A DNA stretch of 23,547 nucleotides, from assembly GCA_964474755.1 (NCBI GenBank), contig CAYYUG010000066.1:1-23547 (forward strand). Reading direction: 5' to 3'. Shown piece by piece: positions 15,006 to 23,547 of this stretch. The stretch comes from GCA-2717185 sp964474755 (GTDB taxonomy: Bacteria > Pseudomonadota > Alphaproteobacteria > UBA8366 > GCA-2717185). The stretch's first letter is position 1. Every line of letters starts with the position of its first letter. The notes under the pieces are model-generated. The model was not told where the DNA came from and ran no database searches. It saw only the letters and a list, made by a program, of their open reading frames with translations. A program made the position numbers and the translations under genes.

Positions 15006-16004
15006 CTACGCGGCGACCGATGCACAGCCGAGGATTGTGCGTTCGAACGTCTCCGCGACCGGTTCGCCGATGGGGAAGGGTGCAACGACCGTGAGATCCA
15101 ATCCGGCATCGTCATAGGCCGCCAGCCGCTCACGACATTCATCGGCTGTGCCGTAGATCGTCAGTGCCTGGATCATCGCGGCGTGCACAACCTCCGCCGC
15201 GCCGTTCGCGTCCCCTTTCGCCCATGCCGCCTCAAGGGCCTCGGCCTCCCCCCCAAATCCCAGTTCGGTAAAATAATTGCGGTAGTAGACCATGGATCCA
15301 TAGCGCGCGATCTGGACGCGGCAGGCTTGTTCGACCCGTCCCGTGTCGTCGCTGACGCAGGTGCGCAAATAACTTGCAACGCGAATTTTGCGGGGTGAGC
15401 GGCCGGCCTCGCGCGCGCCGGCATGGATGTGTTCGATCGATTCACGCACCCTGTCGGGCGTGGCCCAGTTCATCAACACGCCATCGGCAACGGCACCCGC
15501 CAGCCGCAACATCGCCGGGCGTAAGGCGGCGATATATACCGGCACCGGGGCGGGGGGCGCACAGTCCGGCTGGTATCCGGAAATCTTGAATATCTCGCCG
15601 TGATAGGAGACACGCTCGCCCCGCAACAGTGGACGCGCGACCTCTACGAATTCCCGCGTGCGGGCGACGGGCCGGGAAAAATCGACACCGTGTCCGGCGA
15701 CCAGTCCGTCACGGTGACCGATGCCGACGCCCAGAATAACGCGGCCCGGCGCCATCGTGGCAGCGGTCGTCATGGCGGCGGCGGTCAGGGTCGGCGTGCG
15801 GCCGAACACAGGGATGATCCCAGTGCCGAAGGCGATCCGCTCGGTCGCTCCAGACAATGCGATTAATTCGGCGATAGCGTCGCGGCCCATGCTTTCGGGC
15901 AACCAGACGCTCTCATACCCGGCGCCGTCGGCGACCGTGGACAATCTCGCCATGTCGGCGAGTGACAAATTTGCATCGCGAAGGCGAACGCCAATAGCAC
16001 TCAT
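15006..16004 (-). CDS. LLM class flavin-dependent oxidoreductase
   Basis: A 332-residue luciferase-like monooxygenase or F420/FMN-dependent oxidoreductase with a TIM-barrel fold. Family features: an N-terminal strand and helix leading to GYESVWLPES (about 29-38), RIAFGTGIIPVFGRTPT (56-72), GRVILGVGIGHRDGLVAGHG (87-106) and a YIAALRPAMLRLAGAVADGV barrel segment (157-176). The lack of an EHHF motif separates it from the second LLM enzyme at 20640. Members use reduced flavin or deazaflavin to oxidise or reduce diverse small molecules; the substrate is not evident. The ATG at 16004 gives MSAIGVRLRDANLSL, with a purine-rich GGGATTGAGTC before it. The gene is transcribed away from the SDR relic across a 155-base gap. 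It is intact despite lying in a damaged zone. Confidence 0.88.
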   Translation of the reverse strand: MSAIGVRLRDANLSLADMARLSTVADGAGYESVWLPESMGRDAIAELIALSGATERIAFGTGIIPVFGRTPTLTAAAMTTAATMAPGRVILGVGIGHRDGLVAGHGVDFSRPVARTREFVEVARPLLRGERVSYHGEIFKISGYQPDCAPPAPVPVYIAALRPAMLRLAGAVADGVLMNWATPDRVRESIEHIHAGAREAGRSPRKIRVASYLRTCVSDDTGRVEQACRVQIARYGSMVYYRNYFTELGFGGEAEALEAAWAKGDANGAAEVVHAAMIQALTIYGTADECRERLAAYDDAGLDLTVVAPFPIGEPVAETFERTILGCASVAA

Positions 16005-16159
16005 GACTCAATCCCATCCCGTCAGTCCGGCGATAGCGCAACGGTGTCATGCGCGGGATGAAGCCGTCAACGCTCCGGAACGGGTCGGGCATAACATCAG
16101 GGCTGTTTCTCACGGCCGCGCAGAGCACAATCTCATGATTTGCGCGGGGAGGAATCCCG

Positions 16160-16353
16160 ATGAAACGACTCGAAGGAAAGAATGCGATCATTAGCGGTGC
16201 CGCGTCCGGCGTGGGCAGAGCGGCCAGCCTGTTGTTCGCCCGGAAAGGCACGGCGGTCGCTTGCGTCGATATCGACGCAAGGACAGGAGCGGAAAGTGCC
16301 GATATGGTCAGAGACGAAGGCGGCAGCGCGGTCTTCGTCGAAACCGACCTGAC
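16160..16353 (+). pseudogene. Short-chain dehydrogenase (SDR), N-terminal fragment
   Basis: The first ~65 codons of a classical SDR: MKRLEGKNAIISGAASGVGR includes the TGxxxGxG-type NAD(P)-binding glycine motif (here SGAASGVG), followed by VACVDIDARTGAESADMV and the FVETDLT strand. A good GGGGAGGAA ribosome site precedes the ATG. Similarity ends at about 16353, where the IS6-like element begins; the catalytic Ser-Tyr-Lys part is absent, and no SDR sequence resumes on the far side of the element. The 3' part was therefore probably lost by deletion next to the element. The frame stays open to 16471 but that part is transposon DNA. Confidence 0.75.
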
Positions 16354-17147
16354 GGTGCTGTCAGAGGAAAGTCGCCGCGCCGGAAATTTTCGACCGCCCG
16401 CAGATTCAAGCCGCAATTTGGCAGGGGCGACCGATCGGTTGGCTTTGAAGTCCTGGCGGCTGTGTAGGTAACGTTCCTGGTTAAAACGGTTGTGGACTGA
16501 AGATCGAACCGAAGTGAATTTCTGAAGCGGTTTCACGCTCCTGAATTTCCCTATCGCTCGCTCCCGTCGTCGAAACGGCTGATGGGAATTCTGGGCCCGA
16601 TTGTTCTTCCAACGACCCATTCCCTGACGCTCGGCGATGCCGATCAATTTCATCGCCGCCGGGTAGGATCGAAGGAGGTCCGTCACAATCACTTCCGGCC
16701 GCCCATATAGTTTCATCGCTTTGCGTAAAAACGTCATTGCCGCCTTGCGATCCCGCCGTTTCGTGATAAACGATTCCAGGACTTCACCTTCTTGATTAAA
16801 CGTCCGACAGAGATAATGCTGTTCGCCATTGATCCGAACGAAAACCTCGTCAAAATGCCAATTTCAAAGTGAAAATGACCGGCCTTGAGTCCGGCATTTT
16901 CTTATCTCCGCCGCAAACACCGGACCAAACCGGTTCCACCACGCGCGAACCGTTTCATGACTAATATCAATACCGCGTTCGTGGAGCAGATCTTCGACCT
17001 GCCGCAACGAAAGCGGAAATCGGACGTACAGCATTATAGCCAAACGGATGATCTCGGGCGACGTCTTGAAATATCTAAAGGGGCTTTTCATCAAGAAACG
17101 TTACGAAACCCGCCTCGCCGCCTCAAGCCAGATTCCCTTGACGATGC
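16354..17147 (-). mobile_element. Decayed IS6-family insertion sequence
   Basis: About 794 bases, the usual IS6 size, carrying one broken transposase gene on the minus strand. Likely ends are an imperfect inverted pair: GGTGCTGTCAGAGGAAAGT at the left (from 16354) and AGCATCGTCAAGGGAATCT read inward from 17147; about ten of nineteen bases match, so both borders are estimates. The eight bases outside each end (GACCTGAC and TATCTGAT) do not form a target duplication, in keeping with an adjacent deletion that removed the rest of the SDR gene. Confidence 0.55.
16408..17091 (-). pseudogene. IS6-family DDE transposase, inactivated
   Basis: Reads as an IS6 transposase of about 227 codons in a single frame. 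The N-terminus is MKSPFRYFKTSPEIIRLAIM, then a helix-turn-helix (LLHERGIDISHETVRAWWNR). A TGA at 16864-16866 interrupts the frame just before the first catalytic Asp (WHFDEVFVRINGE, codon 16849-16851). The second Asp is in VIVTDLLRSY (16678-16680). The catalytic Glu, found as NNRAENSH in relatives, is Gln here (NNRAQNSH, CAG at 16591-16593). The C-terminal signature SVHNRFNQERYLHSRQDFKA is present but the normal end and stop are lost after about 16410. The enzyme is therefore dead by two independent lesions. Confidence 0.85.
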
Positions 17148-17196
17148 TATCTGATGCCTTCCGAAAGCCACGCAGATTTTACCAAAACAAGCGGTG

Positions 17197-18531
17197 TCAA
17201 TTATACCCTTTGGGAATGAGGGTATTATTGCGCGCCTCCCGTTCCAAACTTTCCCGGTAGTCAGGGTGGGCGATAGATATGAGTGCCTTGGCACGATCGG
17301 CCACGGACATGCCTTTCAGATTTACTATGCCGAATTCGGTCACGACATACATCACGTCGGAACGGGGCGTGGTGACGATGTTGCCCGGCGTCAGGTCGAG
17401 GACGATCCGGCTGCGGCGGATATCCCCCCGCTCGTAGGTCGATGCGAGACAGATAAACGATTTCCCGCCCGGCGACGCGTAGGCGCCGCGCACGAATTGT
17501 AGTTGGCCGCCCGTTCCGCTGATATGTCTATGTCCGTCGGTCTCGGACGCGGCCTGTCCCTGAAGGTCGATCTGCGTCGTGTTGTTGATCGCGACGGCGC
17601 AGTTATTCTGCATGATGATTTCCGGCGGATTGGTTCGGTCCACCTGGTAGCACTGGAAGTCGGCGTTGCGGTCGAGCGTCTGGTAAAGGGCGGATGAACC
17701 TAATGCAAAGCTGTAAACGATTTTTCCCTCGTTCAGCGTCTTCCGCGCCCCCGTTACCTGGCCGGAATTGTAGAGATCGACCATCCCGTCCGTCAGCATT
17801 TCCGAATGGATGCCGAGGTCGCGCACGCCGCTTTCCAACAGGGCGGCGCAGACCGCGTTCGGCATCCCGCCAATCCCGACCTGCAGACACGCGCCGTCCT
17901 CGATCTCAGATGCGATAAACCGCCCGACCGCGCGGTCGACTTCTGTGAGTGGGGGATTAGGCAGTTCCGAGGCCGGCGCATCGTCGCCGTCGATCATGAA
18001 ATCCACTTCGCTGACATGGACCCCGTTATCGACGCCATGGCAATAGGGCAGCTCCTTGTTCACTTCGACGATAACGACCTTGGCGCGCTCAATTATCGCC
18101 CGGTGCCACAGGCCGGTTGCGCTGAAGTTGAAGTAGCCGTCGGCGCCCTGTGGGCAAACCTTGAGGACGGCGACATCGACGCTGTCGATAAAGCGGCGGT
18201 AGTAATCCGGTATTTCGCCAAGATTGACGGGAATGTAATGGCTAATTCCGGCATCATGCTTTTTCCTGTCATAGCCCGAAAAATGCCAGCTAAACCAGAA
18301 ATAATGCTTACCGCTGGGATCAGCCTCGAGCACAGCGCGCGGCTTCATAGAAATGCCTGAGCGGATTTTCACATCCTTGAGCTCGGATGTCCGCGCTGCC
18401 AAGGCGGCATCAAACACATCGGGCTGGTTAAACGTGGTGCCGTATTCGACCCAATCGCCGGATTTCACAAGTCGCGCTGCCGTTTCGGCCGAAATGTGCT
18501 CGGCCTTTTTCCCGCCTCTTCGCATGTGCAT
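17197..18531 (-). CDS. Acetyl-CoA hydrolase/CoA-transferase family protein (4-hydroxybutyrate/butyryl-CoA transferase-like)
   Basis: A 444-residue class I-type CoA-transferase of the two-domain acetyl-CoA hydrolase/transferase family, which moves CoA between carboxylic acids through a glutamyl-CoA intermediate. The likely catalytic Glu244 is in GIHSEMLTDGMVDLYNSG, and the glycine-rich CoA/oxyanion loop is VGIGGMPNAV (218-227). Other typical stretches are VEYGTTFNQPDVF near the N-terminus and TEFGIVNLKGMSVADRAKAL near the C-terminus. The ATG at 18531 is preceded by AAGGAG at an 8-base distance and gives family length; an open extension to 18720 has no homology. The divergent neighbour is the Baeyer-Villiger monooxygenase, so this enzyme may activate an acid made by that oxidation. 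The exact acid is unknown. Confidence 0.9.
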   Translation of the reverse strand: MHMRRGGKKAEHISAETAARLVKSGDWVEYGTTFNQPDVFDAALAARTSELKDVKIRSGISMKPRAVLEADPSGKHYFWFSWHFSGYDRKKHDAGISHYIPVNLGEIPDYYRRFIDSVDVAVLKVCPQGADGYFNFSATGLWHRAIIERAKVVIVEVNKELPYCHGVDNGVHVSEVDFMIDGDDAPASELPNPPLTEVDRAVGRFIASEIEDGACLQVGIGGMPNAVCAALLESGVRDLGIHSEMLTDGMVDLYNSGQVTGARKTLNEGKIVYSFALGSSALYQTLDRNADFQCYQVDRTNPPEIIMQNNCAVAINNTTQIDLQGQAASETDGHRHISGTGGQLQFVRGAYASPGGKSFICLASTYERGDIRRSRIVLDLTPGNIVTTPRSDVMYVVTEFGIVNLKGMSVADRAKALISIAHPDYRESLEREARNNTLIPKGYN

Positions 18532-18861
18532 GAGCCCTGCTCCTTGCGAAACAAAACGCCACCCTTCGTGGCGACTGTTTATCGGAACACTGAAATTGTT
18601 AATCGGATGACAGAACCCAATTGCTAATAGGTTTTGACGAAGCCGACTTCCGGTGATGGCTAGATTTTCGCGTAACAACCAGGTACGACGCAAGTCCGCA
18701 TTGCCGTCGACACCGGACATCTCTGATGCTCATGATCAATAAATGGGGATACCTTGGATCGGTTTGGCGGTTTTAGTCATTGAAACGACAACAGTGCGCA
18801 TCGACACCGCATCGATAATTCCGCAGAATGTGTCATCGACCACACCGTTGAGGAAACCTCC
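18532..18861. other. Divergent spacer between CoA-transferase and Baeyer-Villiger monooxygenase
   Basis: 330 bases between two divergently oriented genes; it must hold promoters for both. No box pair is good enough to name, and no gene, RNA or sizeable repeat was seen. The CoA-transferase frame stays open to 18720, but those codons do not resemble the family. Confidence 0.5.
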
Positions 18862-20562
<1,701 letters not shown>

Positions 20563-20639
20563 ACCTTCCGGCTTTATGGTGGGGCTGGTTACCTGATTTT
20601 CGGTAGTCGCAGACACTTGGCGCATAGAGGTTGAATTCC

Positions 20640-21674
20640 ATGAAGTACGGTTTCTTTCTGCTCTCTCCCCAAATCGACCGCCACCGTTCGGCCGCCACCG
20701 TTCTGGCCGATACTATCGCCATGGCAAAAGAGGCGGAGGGCCTTGGGTTCGATCATCTGTGGGTAGCCGAGCATCACTTCGCCAATTTAAGCCTTTCGCC
20801 GTCGCCGTTAATCACCCTGTCCCATCTGGCGGCGCACACGCGGCGGATAAGGCTCGGGACCGGTGTGCTGGTGTTGCCGCTTCAGAACCCGATGCGCCTT
20901 GCCGAGGAGATCGCCTATGTCGACATCGTCAGCGGAGGGCGGCTGGATGTCGGGGTCGGGGCGGGCTCCCAGATTCATGAGAGCCGGGGGCTTGGGTCCG
21001 ATTTTTCCAGCGCCAACGACCGCTTCGTGGAAGCTTTGGATATTCTCCACATGGCCTTCGAAAGCGGGCGTGTGGCGTTTGACGGCGAGCACTTTCAGGT
21101 GCCGGATACGACGATGTCCCTTCGGCCCCTGCAGCGACCGCATCCGCCTATCTATGTCGCGGGAATGACATCCGAGCCCCGGGTCATGTGCCGGGTGGCG
21201 AAACGGGGTTACCGGGCGTTCGCCTCGCTGTTCGGCCCCGCAGACGGGTCGGCAGCGGAGAAACGCGAGGCGGTACTCCAGGGGTTCGATGCCGCGGGGG
21301 TACCGCGAGTCCAGTGCCATTACGCGGGGCAACGCCTGATCTACGTCACCGACGATCCCGAAGACGCAAGCGAAGCCGCCGCCCACGCGCGCGATACGCT
21401 CCAGCTGGTCCACGCGTTGAAAGGGGGCCAGGCCCAGTTTCAGGGACATTTCGCGGCGCCGCCTGCCAACGGTGCGCTCTCAATCAGTCTCGAAGACGTG
21501 CAGCGCGATGTGATGATCGGTACGCCGGATCGCATTGCCGCGCTAATCCGGGAGGACCGGCATCACCTCGGGCTAGAGCAGCTCTCTTGCTTCATGCAAT
21601 TCGGCGGTCTGGATCGGGAGCGTGTCCTGCAGTCGATGCGGCGCTTCATGCAAGAGGTCGTTCCCGCCGTGTGA
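20640..21674 (+). CDS. LLM class flavin-dependent oxidoreductase (bacterial luciferase-like)
   Basis: A 344-residue luciferase-like monooxygenase. Characteristic pieces are GFDHLWVAEHHFANLSLSPS (EHHF near residue 44), IRLGTGVLVLPLQNPMRLAE, GRLDVGVGAGSQIHE, and RPHPPIYVAGMTSEPRV. These mark the LuxA-like subgroup that uses reduced FMN from a separate reductase; no reductase is in the window. The ATG at 20640 has AGAGG nine bases upstream; a TTG at 20631 is less likely. It lies 77 bases after the Baeyer-Villiger monooxygenase and is probably co-transcribed, so it may act on the same compound class. It could itself be a type II-like ketone monooxygenase, but that is inference. Confidence 0.88.
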   Translation: MKYGFFLLSPQIDRHRSAATVLADTIAMAKEAEGLGFDHLWVAEHHFANLSLSPSPLITLSHLAAHTRRIRLGTGVLVLPLQNPMRLAEEIAYVDIVSGGRLDVGVGAGSQIHESRGLGSDFSSANDRFVEALDILHMAFESGRVAFDGEHFQVPDTTMSLRPLQRPHPPIYVAGMTSEPRVMCRVAKRGYRAFASLFGPADGSAAEKREAVLQGFDAAGVPRVQCHYAGQRLIYVTDDPEDASEAAAHARDTLQLVHALKGGQAQFQGHFAAPPANGALSISLEDVQRDVMIGTPDRIAALIREDRHHLGLEQLSCFMQFGGLDRERVLQSMRRFMQEVVPAV

Positions 21675-21813
21675 AGGCGCGATTCTGCGTGCAAGGTTTC
21701 GTCATGTTCTAAAATCTATCGACTGGGGCCAAAGGCGGCCTGTGCATGATTATCGGCGCCAGGTCGAGAACCTGCTGTTCGAGCGCACGGCTGCTGTTTG
21801 GTGGCCTCACCAC

Positions 21814-23484
21814 CTAGAGGTGGAAGGAAATCCCAGGCGCGTCCCGTTCCACCAAACGGGCCGGGTTGCCGGCTTCGCGGCGATAGAGCGGCCGACGGAC
21901 GCCTTCGGGCGACAGGCGCATGACCGTGTCGCCGTGCCACTCGCTCGCATAAGTAACGCCGAGGATGGTGTCCTCCTCGCGCCGCTGGGCGACGGGGAAG
22001 TTGATGGAGAGCGTTGCGCCCGCCGGCACCTCGGGGACAGAGAGAAAACGCTCGGCGTCGAGACGGCCGGCGACGGGCAGCCTGTCGAGGGTAAGCGCCA
22101 CATCCGCTTCATCGACCCAGCTCGGCAGGCGCAGCCGAACTTCGCAGGTGTGGAATGGTACGACCTCCAGGCGGCCGGCGCCGGGCAGCCAGCTGCGCAC
22201 GACGGCGGCCTCCGAAAGGTGGTTGATCAGAAGGTTGACGGAAACCCGGCCGGCCTCGGCTGTGACTGCCTGGGTCCAGGCGTTGAACAGCCCGCGTACG
22301 CCCTGGGCCGAGCAGCAGGTGTAGAGGTCCCACTCGTGCATCACCTTGGAGAAGAAGTCGTTCGGCATCGACCAGCCGGCGAATCCGCCCTCGGACCGTC
22401 GGGCGACGTCGGTTGTGGTCTCCCATTCGGGATCGTCGTCGGCACCTGGTGAGAGTTCGAGGCCGTCGAGGCCGAGCAGCTGTGATTCCACCAGGTGGTT
22501 GCGTAGGATGCACTCCGCCACTTCCCAATATTCGGGCCAGCCGCTCTTGGCGAGCCAGATCGCCGCTTCCATCATGTCTACGATGGCGCAGGTCTCGGCG
22601 CCGTGGGCGCGACTCTCGACCAGACGCTCGGGGTACCAGCCGAAGTTCGTGCCCTGGGCGCGGGCCCACTCGAAGACCCGCCGGCCCCAGGCGAGCGCTT
22701 TCTGATCTCCCGTCGCATGGCCGTAGCGGATGACGCCGAGCATGGTAACGGCACGGGAGTGGAAGTGGCCCTGGCGGAATTCCATGCCGGTGGCGAAGGC
22801 GCCGTCGGGGCCATAGGCGCTGGAATGGTTCATGACATGGGCGGCATAGGCGGCGGCGAGCTCTCGCGCCGCTTCGTCGCCGGTTACCTCCCAAGCGCGC
22901 GTCAGGCCGAAGATCAGCCGGCCATTGGTGTTGGCCGGGTCGACGCCGAAGCCGAGGATGCCCCAGTCGCCACGCGGCCATCCGTCGGGGAAATACTCGA
23001 CCGACGGAAAATAGGCGAAGCCGTTGTGCCGGAGCGATATATCGGAAAGGCCCCCGACCAGACGAGCCAATCGAGCCTGTGCCTCGTCGGAGTTTTCCAT
23101 GAGGACCAGCGCCAGCAAGGCGTTCAGTACGGAGCGCTGATAGTGCATGTTGGCGTGGTGGAAGCTCCAGCGGTTCTCCGGCGTGTAGTGCAGTCCATCC
23201 TCGGCGAAGCCGTCGAAGAAGAGGCCTTTCAACCGTTCGAGTTCGGCCTCGCCTGCCGTGCTTCCCGTCAGCGCGCGAGCCAACAGCAGGGCGTCGATCA
23301 CCCTGGCCGCGTGGTCGGAGAAGTCGAACTGGGTGTGCGCCATGCGGGGCGGCGAGCCGGTGAGATCGGTGAGGCAGAAGGGTAGGCAACCCTTGTCCTG
23401 GTTGAGGCAGCCGAGCAACGCATTGATCGCCGCCTCGGCGCGTGCGGGCAGGTAGAGGGTGTCGGGGAGGCGGGCGCTCGGCAT
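21814..23484 (-). CDS. GH127-like glycoside hydrolase (DUF1680, beta-L-arabinofuranosidase-related)
   Basis: A 556-residue six-hairpin (alpha/alpha)6 protein followed by a beta-rich C-terminal part. It keeps the metal/catalytic residues of the GH127 family: Glu297 and Cys299 in GAETCAIVDMMEA and the Cys390-Cys391 pair in LYTCCSAQGVRGLFNAW. In the characterised enzyme HypBA1 the corresponding Glu and three Cys bind zinc, and the first Cys of the pair is the nucleophile. HypBA1-like proteins are usually 600-660 aa, so this one is somewhat short, and the usual TCCPPN is TCCSAQG here. There is no signal peptide, so action on imported oligosaccharides or glycosides is likely. The ATG at 23484 has no strong ribosome site. 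It is convergent with the LLM gene, with 139 bases between stops. The sugar substrate is unknown. Confidence 0.8.
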   Translation of the reverse strand: MPSARLPDTLYLPARAEAAINALLGCLNQDKGCLPFCLTDLTGSPPRMAHTQFDFSDHAARVIDALLLARALTGSTAGEAELERLKGLFFDGFAEDGLHYTPENRWSFHHANMHYQRSVLNALLALVLMENSDEAQARLARLVGGLSDISLRHNGFAYFPSVEYFPDGWPRGDWGILGFGVDPANTNGRLIFGLTRAWEVTGDEAARELAAAYAAHVMNHSSAYGPDGAFATGMEFRQGHFHSRAVTMLGVIRYGHATGDQKALAWGRRVFEWARAQGTNFGWYPERLVESRAHGAETCAIVDMMEAAIWLAKSGWPEYWEVAECILRNHLVESQLLGLDGLELSPGADDDPEWETTTDVARRSEGGFAGWSMPNDFFSKVMHEWDLYTCCSAQGVRGLFNAWTQAVTAEAGRVSVNLLINHLSEAAVVRSWLPGAGRLEVVPFHTCEVRLRLPSWVDEADVALTLDRLPVAGRLDAERFLSVPEVPAGATLSINFPVAQRREEDTILGVTYASEWHGDTVMRLSPEGVRRPLYRREAGNPARLVERDAPGISFHL

Positions 23485-23547
23485 GGCGTATCGTCAGATG
23501 GCGTCGTCTTCTGTAACTTAGTTTAGCACGATGCAGCCAACCCGTCT

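Noticed and set aside
16346..17155. Eight-base target duplication around the IS6-like element
   Set aside because: GACCTGAC and TATCTGAT do not match, and the element borders are uncertain.
21800..21823. CCACCTAGAGGTGG palindrome and a nearby GGTGG at the glycosidase stop codon, considered as a terminator
   Set aside because: The stem is only six pairs with a two-base centre, no T-run follows on either strand, and it overlaps coding sequence.
22109..23389. 426-codon minus-strand frame and a 260-codon plus-strand frame (22603-23385) within the glycosidase gene
   Set aside because: Both are shadows from high GC third positions; the 556-aa frame carries the ETC and TCC motifs.

Overview
This is a piece of a fairly GC-rich proteobacterial chromosome. 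An alphaproteobacterium, perhaps an environmental Rhodospirillales- or Rhizobiales-like lineage, fits best. The reasons are the mix of families (Mo-hydroxylase, type I Baeyer-Villiger monooxygenase, LLM flavoenzymes, Dpp-type ABC transporter, a GN-type sortase piece, IS6 transposases) and the low-GC, degraded spacers. The taxon is inference. No rRNA, tRNA, CRISPR array, phage gene or intact transcription regulator was found. The content is accessory catabolism, interrupted by relics of mobile elements and broken genes.

Layout. 16-1035 (-): an isochorismatase-like cysteine hydrolase and a small conserved protein. 1052-1848: a gene graveyard with a MORN fragment and the tail of an IS6 transposase. 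1849-2568 (-): a class I glutamine amidotransferase. 2569-3140: a spacer with an AraC-regulator relic. 3141-8121 (-): a tight operon of a gentisate-dioxygenase-like double cupin and the large, medium and small subunits of a molybdenum hydroxylase. The large subunit carries PYRGAGR instead of the CO dehydrogenase Cys loop, so this is not a CO dehydrogenase. 8122-8885: a divergent control region. 8886-14288 (+): a complete five-gene peptide/nickel-type ABC importer (binding protein, two permeases, two ATPases) with overlapping ATPase genes. A degenerate repeat of about 70 bases lies on both sides of the importer.

14289-17196 is a second damaged zone. It holds repeat copies, a sortase catalytic domain lacking its N-terminal anchor, one intact LLM oxidoreductase (-), the first ~65 codons of an SDR gene, and a dead IS6-family element. 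That element has an in-frame TGA and its catalytic Glu is changed to Gln. 17197-18531 (-) is an acetyl-CoA hydrolase/CoA-transferase. Divergently from it run a type I Baeyer-Villiger monooxygenase and a second LLM oxidoreductase (+). The window ends with a GH127-like (DUF1680) glycoside hydrolase (-).

How the genes may work together (inference). The importer, Mo-hydroxylase and cupin dioxygenase share one divergent control region and look like an uptake, ring-hydroxylation and ring-cleavage module for an aromatic or N-heteroaromatic acid. The two amidohydrolase-type enzymes downstream could release nitrogen from cleavage products, as NicF-type enzymes do in pyridine-acid pathways. The BVMO, LLM and CoA-transferase set could oxidise a ketone or terpenoid-like compound and activate the resulting acid. 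None of the substrates can be read from the sequence.
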